Assembly (NCBI GenBank): GCA_031308135.1
Contig: JAHLJT010009419.1
Coordinates: forward strand, 30,780,869-30,844,868
Length of the DNA stretch: 64,000 bases
Direction: 5' to 3'
Source: Acheta domesticus
Taxonomy: Eukaryota > Arthropoda > Insecta > Orthoptera > Gryllidae
The position numbers were made by a program, and so were the translations under genes. The notes under the pieces were generated by a model, which searched no databases, was not told where the DNA came from, and saw only the letters and a list, made by a program, of their open reading frames with translations. Of this stretch, positions 1 to 12,400 are shown one piece after another (the first letter of the stretch is position 1; each line of letters begins with the position of its first letter).

Positions 1-105
1 GGATGTGGTGAGGGGGAACGGAGAGCGGGGTGGGGGACGGGCGACAGAGGACGAAGTGAATGTGTGTCCCGGGCGCCTTCTGCGGGGTGCGGATTTTACA
101 ATGCG
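1..105. other. G-rich, G+C-rich window edge
   Basis: The first 100 bases are G-rich on the + strand and contain several CpG dinucleotides, then switch abruptly to AT-rich DNA. This resembles the edges of the other G+C-rich islands in the window. The feature is cut by the window start, so its full extent is unknown. Confidence 0.4.
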
Positions 106-1571
106 ATATGTTACTTACTGCACAACACATCGCATTACTCTTTACACAACATAATTACTAACTTGACGTATTGGTGGATGAGCCTAAGGTAAGAAAATGT
201 TCTTAATTTTACTAATTATAGTACGAAGTACTGTCCGTTCTTCAAGCGTAAAATTCTTCTTTACGGAGCATAAAAAAGAAAGCTACTTCTTTTTTAAATT
301 TCCGTTCCAAAACTTCACTCGAGCATTTGTAAGCATGTATTGCCGGAATGAATCCATACTCCATGAATGCATCATTCACGATGTTAATACCTTATTACTG
401 AATCTGATAAGTTATAAGCTCTAATATAAATAATATATGATAGGATTTGACGTATTCAGAATCAAATTTTAAATAGTATCTCTTATGATATGTTTTTAGA
501 ATAAACTTTTCTTCATTGGCACGTAAATCTTGTAACTAGGTCGTGAAGTAATTTACTGAAAACTAATATTTTGTAAATTAAAGAGAAAAAGGATCAAAGC
601 GTTCATACAATAATATTCTTTATTATTATCTCAAATAAATAACTTGAATATTCTATATTATGTTTATTATTTATGTATACCTTTCTATTGCGAAGTAATT
701 TATTTTCATTACAAATAATATAGGCGGTATTGGAATTACGCGCAATATTACTTTGGAATTCTATTAAGAGAGGCACTAAATATAATACGTGTATTTTCAA
801 CTTTGAGGAAAATGTACGTATCGTATTATTGAAATATTCCGCTTCTGAGTTTGGTTAGCTTTATTTAATGTGTCAGAAATACTCCACAAATGTATATGTA
901 CACCCGAAATTACATTATCTCTTATTATGCAGTGCAGCAGTCGCCCAACCACTAAAGAGATTCCAGCACAGTATCTTCTTTTCGTTCTGCAATATCGATT
1001 TACATGCGCGCAGCGATGCAATAATTGAATCTCTTCGACAGGTTCGCGGAAAATGATCGTCGGTTTTGCAGAGAAATTATAGAGCTGCAGAGAACGTTAC
1101 GTGTAGTGGAGATATTAAAATTGCGGTTACTTGTGAAGATGAGACAGAGCGGTTCTATGGGCATATTAATTTCTCTCGTGATATTCGAGGAAAATTGCAG
1201 TAATCGAATATCAACGTTTTTAATTGGTTTTCTCGGGAAATGTATACACTCACATTACATCGCATAACAACAGACATCCCAATTCGCTTTCTATTTATGT
1301 CCCTTAAATGCTACGGATCTGCCATAAAACAGTAAAATTTTAGTGTACAGGTAACTTCAATAGTTTTATACGTCGTCCTCATGTCACTATATCTTACACG
1401 TCGATAACATTGCTTTCCTTTGGACAAGATCAACAAATCACAAGAAAGTGTTCATTAGTAGCAAGTATTTTAACACATATCAACTGTTATGTATGACCAA
1501 ATAAAAGCATACTTTACTTCTAATCTCTCCATTATACAATGAGTGGAATGCAGAAGAACATAACTACAAAT
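106..1571. other. AT-rich unique DNA, no gene seen
   Basis: Short open frames occur here, but none exceeds about 80 codons and none has a recognisable motif. I see no repeat structure or RNA gene. Confidence 0.5.
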
Positions 1572-1582
1572 TTCCAAGATAA

Positions 1583-1618
<36 letters not shown>

Positions 1619-1634
1619 AACAATAATAATAATG
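1583..1634. repeat. (AAT)n microsatellite
   Basis: There are about 12 near-perfect AAT repeats, followed by interrupted units (a TACTAAC break and then more AAT). It abuts the sequence described at 1583-1866 and may be the tail of that element. Confidence 0.9.
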
Positions 1635-1866
1635 ACTTTATTATGTGGAAAGACTCAGGACATCAGGCCCGCTCTTCCTCCTAACCATGTAATACACAAA
1701 TGTTTGAATAAAAATTTAACAGTACATTTAGTAAATTAAATAAAATACAACTTAGATATGTCTTGCCCCTGAACTCGCAAAGTGAAAGAAAAAACAACGT
1801 CCCAGCATTTACTTTAAGCGGCCGGGGAAACCCAGGGAAAACAAAGAAAGTGTGCATGCTCTTCAA
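1583..1866 (-). mobile_element. Probable non-LTR retrotransposon 3' end, minus strand
   Basis: Read on the minus strand, about 230 bp ends in a CATAATAAAGTC-type motif that runs straight into (ATT)n. This is how many insect LINE 3' ends look, with a polyadenylation-like AATAAA beside a short-unit tail. The body includes a G+C-rich patch (near 1815-1850) in otherwise AT-rich DNA. No reverse transcriptase frame is present, so the copy would be strongly 5'-truncated. The clade cannot be assigned. It could instead be a SINE sharing a LINE tail. Confidence 0.4.
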
Positions 1867-2783
1867 TATTGAGTAACAAAATAAATATTTAAAATATTAA
1901 AAAAAGTATTATATACAGTTTTGTATAAATCTACATATAGCTCTTGACCCTATGCGAGATTTTTGTTATTTTAATGTTACGTGTAGCACATACCAACATT
2001 ATAATGACTACTAATACAATTTTCAATTGCCAATAAAAGTAAAAAGGCTCATTTCTAACATATGATATGATACTCTATGTATCACGGTAGATGAAAGTAA
2101 CAAGCTTGCAAGAAACATTTGTTTTGTCTTTAACCTTTTAATTATGCAGAATAAAAATACAGCATAAAAATTAGTTTATTATTTTTTTATTGCATTCGTA
2201 AAAACACAAAAACTCGCTCACAACATGTCTCGTTTTTAAACATTTTCTTGTGTCATAAAGCTTAACATTATAAACGAGAATCCCAATATAATATTACAGC
2301 AGTCAGATTTCTTGTTTCTTTACAGCAAGGTAATCTTGTTGCCTTAATCAATTATTTCCATGATCATTAAAAAGCGATACATTACTTATGTGAAATTTCA
2401 CTTTTCCACTAATCTGGGTTAGTATTTCGATTCTTCCCTTGATTCAAATCATTACACATATCTTTTTCGAGTATTTGCTTTTATATTCCGTGTTCAGTTT
2501 CTAAATGTATTCTTTAGAGAGGGAAACTTTCTACTTGTGTAAAAAAATCCTTTTTACTGCGGAAAAAAACGGTTAATTTTCGGCAGAAAAACTCTTTTCA
2601 TTATTTCACAATGAATTAGTTGAGTAAACTCGTGGCCAAGTTCCATCACAAATAAATTCTATCCCTAAATTTAGTTGTGCTGTACTGACGGTTGATGTGT
2701 ACATTCAAGAAATATATATTTATCCTTGCAATATGCAAAACAAAAAGTACCTACAAATCATAATTTGATTTTTCTCTTGAATG
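1867..2783. other. AT-rich unique DNA, nothing recognised
   Basis: No open frame of note, no tandem repeat and no RNA-gene motif was seen. Confidence 0.5.
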
Positions 2784-2785
2784 TA

Positions 2786-2820
2786 CACTCGTCGTCATAA
2801 AAAAAGCTGCACCCAGAAAG
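2786..2820 (+). repeat. Terminal inverted repeat (left end of Tc1-like element)
   Basis: It starts CACTCGTCGTCAT, followed by seven A and GCTGCACCC. It pairs with 4170-4204 with only a few mismatches and lies directly beside the TA at 2784-2785. Confidence 0.85.
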
Positions 2821-2977
2821 ACGAGGCGGATTGCGATCATTGTTGGCAGGCAGGTAGAAGATACCACGCATACAAAATGATTACATTTTCACGTTTGTAG
2901 GACCAACATTCACTGCGCTACACGCCCACAGACTGTAGATGTTTGTTTGGCGTGAGGTCGTCATACTGGCACACTTG

Positions 2978-3930
2978 TCAAGACGTCGTGGCATGGAGTT
3001 GTACAATGGAGTTCTGTGCTAGTCCATGCCATGCAGCCTGCACCTGAGCGCGCGATTCTTGCAGATTGGTGGGTACGGGTAGGGTCCTGTTTGCTCGGTC
3101 CGTAGCACCCCCAACATTCTCGATCGGGGAAAGGCCTGTCAATGCGGCTGGCCATGGCAGAGTATTCACGGCTGCAAGGCATGCTCGGGAGATGACTGAG
3201 GTATGCGGACGCGCGTTGTATTGTTGAAATAGGGCATGGGCGTGGGCATTCACGACCGGCAGGGCCACTAGTTGAAGGATCTCCTGAATGTACTGTGCGG
3301 CTGTCACGGTGCCTCCGAGAAACACTAACGGTGAACGGGCTCCATAGGATATCGCCCCACACCATCACACCAGGCTGGAGGGACGTGTGGGACACCACAA
3401 ATCGCTTGTCGTGGCGCTCCCCACTGCGCCTTTAGACACGGACCCGGTGGGTCGTTGCCATCAAGGCAGAAGGGGGGACTCGTCGCTGATGATGACCCAC
3501 TGCAAGTCTGCATGGCCCCAGGTCCGTCGTTCCCGACACCAGGCGAGTCTGTAGGAACGTTGCTGGGGTGTGAGGGACAGGCGTCACAACAGTCAGCGTA
3601 CGGAGACCTGCAGTTGTTCAACCGCCTGCCAGTGGTACTAGCACTTACAGGATGTGACAATGCAGGCTGCACAGCCCGCTGAAGCACCTATAGTTGCCGT
3701 TGGATCTGGTCGCCCGTTGCGGACCATCCGTCGGTCCTCCTCTCCTCGTGGTGCGTGGCGGACGTCCAGATTCTGCATGTCGTGTGTGCGTGCCTTCCTC
3801 AATCCATTGCCGCAACAGCGGGCGATGATGATTGTCCGTACGACTGGTGTGACGCGCAATACAGCGACAGGGCCAACCAGCCTCCCCGCACACCCACGAC
3901 ATGTCCCCTCTCGAATGCGTCTAACTGGAC
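2978..3930 (-). pseudogene. Tc1-like transposase pseudogene
   Basis: An intact Tc1 transposase binds the inverted repeats through helix-turn-helix domains and cuts DNA with a DDE/D (usually DD34E) RNase-H-like core. Minus-strand fragments in different frames cover the protein. Near 3800-3925 there is an N-terminal segment of helix-turn-helix type (an AFERGHVVG block, then a RCIARHTSRTD block and a QWIEEGTHTR block). Near 3330-3380 is GVMVWGDI. Near 2978-3325 are GGTVTAAQYIQEIL, the ALFQQYNARPHT block and the LSPIENVGG block. The family motif FQQDNARPH reads FQQYNARPH here, so the second catalytic Asp is lost. The Asp of PDLSPIE is Gly. Frames change between blocks and stops intervene, so no functional enzyme can be made. 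Confidence 0.85.
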
Positions 3931-4169
3931 AACCGGATGTCGAACACGTCGCCTAGGCGTAGTGTACATGTAGGCGACGCTCTCGCGATGATACCTGATG
4001 TCGCAATGGCCGGCGCTGCCGTTTGAGACACTCTTTTCTCGGCGGGTGGGCACGATGTCACGCCCTTACCCCCGACCCCCCCAGTGCGCGGACGACCGTG
4101 AAAACGAAATCATTGGCTTAGTGAATGGTGTGCAAAATAACCATCAAGCTTGCAGTGGATTAGTAGGGT

Positions 4170-4204
4170 CCTTCGGAGTGCAGCTTTTTTTATGACAATA
4201 AGTG
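4170..4204 (-). repeat. Terminal inverted repeat (right end of Tc1-like element)
   Basis: Its reverse complement starts CACTTATTGTCAT, then seven A and GCTGCACTCC, matching the left end. It is followed by TA at 4205-4206. Confidence 0.85.
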
Positions 4205-4206
4205 TA

Positions 4207-6790
4207 ATTGGTTTGCTTTCATTGCAAGAGTTTCTGCTCTTTTTCAGAACCGCTGAAGTATTACGTATTTCCAAAATAATAAAAATGATTTCTGTATGTT
4301 GGGGCTGAAAGTCTTCAAATGTCCTATAATACAAAGGTAGATATTAGATAATTGTGTTGAACTACTGGTGGAATTTCATAGTTATTGATTATGAGAACTC
4401 CAGATAATTTTAAATTATTTTTGACAAGTGCTAGGTGTTACTTTTTTTCTAATTTCGAAAATAATTTAAATATCGAGATATGTATTACACATGTGTGTCG
4501 TCTACACTTTTAGCACGATTATTTTAGGTCGCATGCTCCCAACACATCAAAATTAAATGTAAATGCTATAAATTACATTATTCTCCAGCCTTTGAGTCAG
4601 TGTACAATATCGTCTATCTCATTTAAAGAGTGAATATTATATTCACTAATGAAATTAATAATTTTTTTTGCATTTCAAAACATACTAATGTTTTAGTTGT
4701 GAATTTCGAAGGGAACCTCGAGAGGTTCTACCATGATCATGTAGGAAACAATATCTTATACCACAATTCATGTGATTCCCTGCACATTCTGGAGCAGCAA
4801 AACTTTAAGTTGAGCAATACTTATTCTTATTACAATATGTTATTTGCGTACATTGTCTACCTGGGACTTATCGATTCACTCACGAGTGTGTGGAAGAAAA
4901 TATTTTTTAAAAAATGTTGTATTTTTTGCAAAAACACATTTCTGAAGGGTGAATTTCATAACAAATTCAAGGATAACAGAAGATCCTGCCTCATTATTAA
5001 AAAGTATAGAGTATGTAAACTTTAGCAAACTGGGTCTCATTAAACAAATTTCACTAGGATGTTTGATATTACGTAGTGTGTTCATAAAAACAAAGAAGAG
5101 TTTGGAACAAAAAATTGAGCTATTCTGCATTGTGAAGTAAAAAAAAATACTAAATTCTACTTGCAGCCAGCAACCATTGACTATTTGCTTTCTCTTACAC
5201 GGAAATGCATGCACCGTACATTCCCAACATTGCGAGACCAACATTTAGCGCACTCTGTTCTAGGTAATTACTACGTCTATGAGAATCGTAATTAAGTTTA
5301 CGTTCCGAGAAATTCATGTTCTGATGCTTTGTATTTCTCTCCGGGACCAGAAACCACACCCCTTACGAGTTTTCGGTTAGAACATGGCGAAATGTTAATT
5401 TAGTTGTCAAATAACTCTTAACATTTTATTGTGGAATAATATCCCAATAATTTTACATTCACATCATTACTACGAGTTGTCAAATTACCGCAAGTAATGT
5501 ACTAATTTGCGGACTAGCAGATTAATTAATGCTGTGTAATAACAAAATTAACCGTATATTTTAGGGTCGACAGCAACGATAATATCCTAAACTCAACATT
5601 TTAACTTTAAAATTCATAACCTATCGGTAATAACGTTCTTATGCCAATGAATCACATTTCAGGAAAATTACGTACATTTAAGATACGCAAAATTCTAAAT
5701 ACAGGAGCCGAACTTCAAATATAAGAAACCTAGCACTAACAAAGTATTATGTCAAGAGAATAAGATAAACAAAGAAATTAGGAATGTACATCAACAAACA
5801 AACTGCGTGTAATCTTAGTGGAATATGGATATCTGTTACAATACAATAGTTGTAGATTTTAGGTTTCTCAGTAGTTGTGAAAAGGCTAACCCAACAGCGA
5901 CATAAAATTCGTTTACAAAGCAATCATCTCTGATTATATTTCAATTGTTAGAGGTATTACTACTTGTTACAATAAAATTTATGAGGATTTCAGTTAAGAG
6001 ATATAAAATTCAAATATACTTAATTGTAAAAACAAGTTTTAAGTCTTTGTCAAAGAATGATTAACATTTTGTTTCTTTCTGGCCAGTTAAATGGGAATAC
6101 TATATAGAAATTCTGAGTAAAGATACGAACGATAAGATTACCTTTTAAACGTTGGATTGGAGCGTTGAATACACAGCAATTTTGATTATTAATAACAAAA
6201 CCACAACCAAATTATAATGTTGAACATTATAATAAACAAAGCCTTAAAAGATTTCGCATAACTGACAGCGTTGCTAATATCATTAAGATAATATTGAAGA
6301 ACGTGACACATTTTAACAGGCAGAATGTTAGTTACCTCACGGTGTTATTTGTTTCATCACGCCTGTTGCTAGTAAGAATATAATTTCATAACGGTTTGAA
6401 AGTAGCTTTCAATAGACAAGTGACTTCTCCCCTGAAAGAACCTACATTTAGAGTACGTGAACGTTCCACTGTGTGCCGCTGTTCATTAAAACTCTCGCGT
6501 CCTTGAATCCCGGTCACTATCGTTTTTGCAGTTGGGCTTGCATTCCTAGCTTCACTTATTCACCGTCAGTCAGCCCAAACGCTCACCCAAACGCGCACGA
6601 AAGATTTCATCCAACAGCTCACACAAACGTGCATCTAACTGGTTTCCCTAAGTGTCCGCACAACCTCTCAGCCATTCGCTAACCCAAACGTCTACCTGCA
6701 CGTCCTTTGGCTTTGCGTCCTGCCCATCCGCGCCCGTCCACTCTCTTCTTCATCCACCTCATAGCCGCTCGCTTCTTCATCCCACCAACC
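4207..6790. other. AT-rich unique DNA, no supported gene
   Basis: The longest open frame (4630-5025, +) starts with GTG and has an AT-driven composition (N, K, F, I, Y) with no motif. I do not call it. No tandem repeat or RNA-gene signature was recognised. Confidence 0.5.
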
Positions 6791-6800
6791 CGGGAGGTCC

Positions 6801-6824
6801 GGGTTCGGGTTCGGGTTCGGGTTC
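6801..6824 (+). repeat. (GGGTTC)4 hexamer repeat
   Basis: Four perfect GGGTTC units lie directly against the tRNA-like head of the SINE at 6823. The unit resembles the start of a Pol III B box (GGTTCG), which may explain its origin. Confidence 0.8.
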
Positions 6825-7110
6825 GGTGGTATAACGGCTAGCGTATCGAGCTGCTGTACCCAAGTCTGCGGGTTCAAACATGATAGAAGGGGAAGTACGG
6901 AGGGGAAGTAAAGCCGGATGTCCCATGTTGTAGATTAACTGAATATAAAAGATCCTCAAGCCTAAAAGAAGCATCTGAGCAAAATTCAAAATTGGCTGTT
7001 TCGTTGCTCGAGTAATACCTTCTATCTCCGTTAGATGGTGAAAGAAGGAGCGTAGAGAAATTTGCGTTGTCAGACAGGAGTCTCACTACGCAAAATAACG
7101 CATTATTTAA
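6823..7110 (+). mobile_element. tRNA-derived SINE, family distinct from the others here
   Basis: The segment starts with a tRNA-like stretch, GTGGTATAACGGCTAGCG (A-box-like), followed about 35 bp later by GGGTTCAAAC (B-box-like, 6870-6879), the layout of an internal Pol III promoter. Roughly 230 bp of non-tRNA body follow. I see only one copy, so the 3' boundary is approximate and no target duplication was found. Confidence 0.5.
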
Positions 7111-7199
7111 CCCCTCTACCATCCACTCCCACTTCCATTCCCATTCCTTTCGTCTACCTCCCGCGAACCCACCGACCCACAACTCACTCGCTCGACCCC

Positions 7200-7485
7200 T
7201 TCTGCCCCGTGCGCTGAATAAGCCTTTTTAATCAGTCACTGGCGGGCGCGTCGACAGCGCTGTCAATAAATTGGCAGCCGGCCCCGCCGCTTTTTCCCCT
7301 TTGCACGCCGTGTTTTATGCGCGGCCACGCGCCTATGAATATCCAGCATTTGTTATGCAGATTGCAAAACCTTCGGCGGTGGCGCTAGGTGGTGGGTCAG
7401 CAAAGGGGGCGAGTACTGCTCTCAGTGCGACTAAGGGCGGATGTGGACTTTTAGACCGGGGTAAGAACTTGACTCCTTTACGACC
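7200..7485. other. G+C-rich island, possible regulatory DNA
   Basis: This segment is rich in CpG and has palindromic sites such as GTCGAC and GCGCTGTC, with an ATTTGTTATGCA stretch near 7349-7360. It has no repeat structure and no convincing frame. A promoter or conserved non-coding element is possible, but only comparison with other species could show it. Confidence 0.3.
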
Positions 7486-8354
7486 AAAATAATTACAGAA
7501 AAAGATGATTCGGTGTATTTTCAGTATTTTCGACGTTTTAAATGACACACGAGTCAATTCATGTTACATGAGGACGTTTTCTCAAAACGACCAAAATATT
7601 TCAGAGAAATATATTCTATTTGTGATGAAATACGACATGTAAAAAAAATATTGATCTTCACGTTTATAACAAATACGCCAACCCAGTAAACCGTTACAAT
7701 ATTGGGGAAAATATGTAGTTTACAACGATTTAAATTTTTCCAATTTTTAGTAAAATAAAACTTTTAAGAACTGAATCCTATAAACAGTTTTAATATTTGT
7801 AATTACATTTAAAGTATCTTAAAGCATTTCTTATACAGCAATGTCTTGGAGTATACATAGAGCCAAAGCCATTTTGTCACTGGAGTTCTCCACTTCAGTC
7901 ATTAATTTGATTACACTTTTTTTCTCAATATTAGTGAAGTGTAAACAGGATCAGTCAATCGACATAATACAACCCAGAATTGGAGGGAATGAGTCTGAAT
8001 GCGACTTTATCACTCTTAAATGTTGAAGGAAAAGACCGACTTCAAACCGACAACCTCGAGTATAAGAGGCCGGAACGCTAAACGTTACTCCATTAAAGCC
8101 TTTAAATAAAAAAAAATCACTTTTAAAACTAAATTACCTTAATTCAATTTTATTAAACATTACAATTAATTTAATTTTTAATATAAACTTCATTTCAGAA
8201 CATTTCATAAAATATAGAGCGTAGAAATTACTTGGTCAACTTGTAACTTCAAACGTTTGGGTAACTTAAAGTGATTTTCTGTAAATAACACCGCAGTTTT
8301 TACGAATCATTCACTAATTATAGTACGTCAGCGATAACATCGATACATCTGCAC
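7486..8354. other. AT-rich unique DNA, nothing recognised
   Basis: No open frame, tandem repeat or RNA gene was seen. Confidence 0.5.
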
Positions 8355-8840
8355 CATCGTCCTGGAGGTGAAGTCCTCACGATGGCGGATTTTCGACAAT
8401 AGCTTGATAGAATTGAAACCACTATCTCAAAGAGAATTCCAGCGGCCAGCTGCTCTGATTTGCAGTTACCCGTGCTTTGTTCCATCAATACCGGGCTGCC
8501 CGGAGCAGTATTCTAACAAATGAACCATGGACCACGCGCGATCTTTCATTCTTTCATGTCCTATCATTTCCCCTTACATGTTCTTACACTTACATGCAAT
8601 ACACTACCACACACGTCGGGAAATTAGAACTTGTTCCGGCTGGAGCGATTGGAGTTGGTCGAGGCTGTCGGCTTACGTAAGTTGAAATTCCTACAGAGGG
8701 AAAGTTCCGCAAGCGGACTTGTAGGTTGGAGCCGGATATCATGGCCCACTTGGGGAAGAACACACTTGCCTTCCTATTTGTAAATTCCACTACGTACACT
8801 AACAGGACTAATGACCTCAGAAGTTTTCCCGGCTGAGTTC
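8355..8840 (+). mobile_element. SINE family A, copy 1 (first of a tandem pair)
   Basis: It matches other family A copies along its length: GGATTTTCGACA near 8397, CCAGCTGCTCTGAT near 8446, CACTACCACAC near 8602, GTTCCGGCTGG near 8633 and AGGACTAATGAC at the 3' end. The tRNA-like head is deleted or diverged. It runs without an obvious gap into copy 2. Confidence 0.75.
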
Positions 8841-9440
8841 CTCCGATGCAGCATGGAAGTTGTCTGCAGCGACTCTCACCGGAAAGTCCTGTGGTCCGTG
8901 TCTCGACGGTGGCGTATTTTCGAGACTAGCTATAAAGCTAGGTTAAAGCGCTCTCATCCGATGTCCAGAGAAGAATTCTGGTGTCCGGCTGCTCTGATAG
9001 GAATTTTCGTGGTTTCCCAAAAATACAACAGGCGAATTCCGGAGCAGAACCAAAACAAACGGGCCCGGAACGACGTGCGAATTTTTCTTTTTCCTTATTC
9101 CTGCCTCTCGTCTTACATGCACACACTTACTCTTTCATGAACTACATAACTACACATGTAGGGAGACCACATAGGAGCTTGGAGATTCTCCCGGCTTGGG
9201 CGGTCCCCTGCCGGGGACGATACCTGGAGAAGGGAACACCCCGTGAGACGACGTGTGGGTTGGTACCGGTTCTCAGCATCCAGTGGGGGTAGATCACATC
9301 TCCCCCCCAGTCATATAAACATACACTACATTTTAGGGACTAATGATCATAGCAATTGACGTGACCGAAAACAATCAGTCACCTCAGAAGTTGACGTGGC
9401 CTGAATGATACCCATTCAGTCGCTCATTTACTCACTAACT
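8841..9440 (+). mobile_element. SINE family A, copy 2 (second of a tandem pair)
   Basis: Landmarks in the same order as copy 1 are GTATTTTCGAGACTAGC, GGCTGCTCTGAT, CGAATTCCGGAGCAG, ACTACATAACTACACATG, CTCCCGGCTTGGGCGG and GGGACTAATGATC. The 3' end is extended: the tail motif TTGACGTG occurs twice (9357-9405), so the end is uncertain by some tens of bases. Confidence 0.75.
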
Positions 9441-12400
9441 CATTGGAGTAGAATTACTCTTTTGGGGCATGATATAATGATCCCTTTGGATCTGCCTCTG
9501 AGCGCGTTGGAAACGGCCACTTGGAGCTGAGTTTTCAGCGCGAAAGTGATGCTGGATGCAGCTGCATCGATCACCGGGGAAATTGGGGTTTGATGGACGA
9601 GCGAGGCCCAGTAATAGACGCAATCACAAAGTGAGATGCCGAGATACGGTTTACGGTCGTTTGAATGACATTCATTTGTTCGGCTAAACACTGCAAATGT
9701 TATCTTATCGCTTCGGAAATGAACAAGAGGACGAAATATTCAAAAAAGTTAATAAACGTGTTACGTATGAAAAATTCGTTCGTGATGTCAAATGAATCAA
9801 TATGACATAACTAAAACGTTCTGATAACAAAAATGTTAGCAAGTAATATATCGGATAAACGAATGATTTTTGTTTTTAGTGATATCTGAAAAAAATCTTG
9901 AATACAAGTTCAACAATTATTTAGTAAATCTTACCTTAAGAGGAAACAAAGTATGATGCACGTGTTCTCATGGCTACGAATAATTGACGTACCTGCAAAA
10001 AAAGAAAACAAAATTAAAAATAAGTGCAAATGAGAAAAAATGCTGCAAATATCCAATACATAACGTAACTTTCATGAGAGCCAGTTTAAAAAAAAAACAT
10101 TTCAATTTCATACAACCAAAACACATTGACTTTCAAAAGAATTCAATCAGTTTCCAATGCATATATTATGAAAGAATGTTCGCATTTTTATCTAGAAAAT
10201 AATTGCTCCAGGACAAAAATGGCAAACAGGATTTGAAGGAAGTATTTTCATGTGTCATGTTTCTATTTTACAACGTAAATGTTACGTTTTGCAATGTGTG
10301 CAATCTCTTTTCGCGAGCACATAACTGTTGAAGGGATCGGTAGCAAACTAATAAGTTATAACACGTTTTGCCACAGATGCCGTTAAGAAAACAAAAAATA
10401 AGAGCCTGTACGTTTCCACCGGTAATAAATCCCCCTGCGAAAACGAGAAGGGTTTTCGCGCATCTGAACGCGCAGAGAATCGCAATACTATTCTTTTCAG
10501 TTTCGTGAAATTGCGAATCTCTCTTTGAAATTCGCGGAAATGAAAAATAAAGGGAATGCGCGATGGATGGGCTGCACATTGACAAGCTAGAGTACCTCCG
10601 TGACAGCGACCGGTGAGAGAGAAAAAACAGAGAGGAGAGATTGGGAGAATTGCAGTTTAACGTTTAGAGACAAAACACTGCCATCGTGTGCTTTTTACGC
10701 TCTGCAAGTTACATAAAATATGCACCTCTCAGAGGGAACATAAACTGTTAGTGTTTTTCTCACGTATTTATGACATGCGTATTTTACAGTTGTGGCCAAA
10801 ATTAAGAGGTCATTTCGATGGTACTAAACGAATTTCAAATGAAGTTGTTAGTTTCGAAAGGTGATTGGAAATTTGAGGTTTTGGTATTTAAAATGAAGAC
10901 TGATTTAATGTTATTCACTTCGATTGGATTTGACTGCGAGTGAATGAATATTGTTGTGTGGGGGTGTAATAATCAAAACATGGACAATAGCATATATACG
11001 ATTTCGTTTAACTGTACGAACAAATTGTAAGCCAATTTGTATCTCATTTTTCACATGCATTTTAAATTAAATGAAACCTTGATGTTATGGAGATATTGAA
11101 ATTAGAATTAAGCAGCATTGCAGGTACTAAATGACTAAGGATTTCATTTTCAACATTATAAACAATTAAAAAGAAATGTTCTACATGTTAGCTAAATATC
11201 AAATAATGCGCTTCTTTCTTAGTATAACAATAATATACAATATTCAATAATTACAGGACTAATAGTCTTCAACATTTTTGACTTACAAAAAAATTATATT
11301 TAGAGCAAAATAATTGACTGATAAAATAAAACAATTGTTTAACGAACAATATTTTTTGCTCACTCATGTTCGTTAGCGTACATAAGTTTGCTAACACATC
11401 GCTTCTAAGAATAGCAATCCAGCATGCAATTACAGCACCTTTACAAGCACAGCTGTTCACTAATATCATTTATTCCTTAGTATTGAGACGATTTATCTTT
11501 AAATTACATTAATGAATTTGCCATGGTTTACTAAATCCATGCTCATCTCTCTACTGAATTAATATCTCGTCTATCAATTTCCGGAAATCTGGAGCGAGAA
11601 CTCAGCCTAACGCTGTCTCTCGTTCACTTCGTGTCCGGGCTTGGCAGAGAGAGGATGCGTTCCACGCTCGTAATTGCATGTTGTATAATGCATATTGTTG
11701 TACTTAGTTTCAGTGTAACTAAACATTAATTGCAACACTATGGATTGTCGTAAGATATACAGCTATGTAAATCATAGCTGATTTCCCGTATTAGAGGTTT
11801 AATTATTTAATACGTTGTTGGAACATAGCATCGTGTCTGGAAATGTGTTATAACTTACATTTTAACATATAATTTCTTGTAAGATTTTTTTTAATACTTG
11901 CGAGCTTAAAGAATAATTGATTCTTGTTTTATAATTCAGAAGCTCAATCTTATAACTTGATAATATATAATTCTGTGTGTAGTAATATTTCTATTGTATT
12001 ACGAAATAATCTAATGCCAAGAACATTACTTGTGTTACTAATTCAATGTTCGAGGCTTTACGTTCCAAATAGTTACCAACATTAAATTCTATTTACTTCA
12101 AAATTGTAAATATTATATTGTCAATCTGTGTGTTACCGCACTGTGTGGCCAGCACTATTGCAATTGTGATTTCAGAAATCCTTCAACTTCAAGAATGTTC
12201 AATTCAAGTATTCAGTTATTAATTAATGGAGACTTTAACTTTTAACAGTTGACATTACAAAGATTCGTCTTTAAGAATTATATTAACATTAAAGTCTGGC
12301 TTGACTATTAATCGTTCACTCATCCAATTTACAATCCTGGTAAATGCATGTCTTTCGACTGAGTTATTGCTTGGAAATGAGCATGTACGAAAAATACAGC

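Larger units (their letters stand above)
2784..4206 (-). mobile_element. Decayed Tc1/mariner-type DNA transposon
   Basis: The element spans 2786-4204 (1,419 bp) and is flanked on both sides by the dinucleotide TA (2784-2785 and 4205-4206), the target duplication typical of the Tc1/mariner superfamily. The ends are inverted repeats: about 30 bases from 2786 match the reverse complement of the bases before 4204, and both contain CAT, seven A and GCTGCAC. The interior is G+C-rich compared with the flanks and carries a broken Tc1-like transposase on the minus strand. Length, ends, target site and protein remnants all agree. The two ends differ at several positions and the frame is broken, so this is an old, immobile copy. 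Confidence 0.9.

Noticed and set aside
4630..5025. 131-codon frame (+)
   Set aside because: GTG start, AT-driven composition, no motif, no splice or promoter support.
8355..9440. CRISPR-like or other direct-repeat array
   Set aside because: The repeated blocks are SINE copies hundreds of bases long. No short repeat-spacer pattern exists anywhere in the window.
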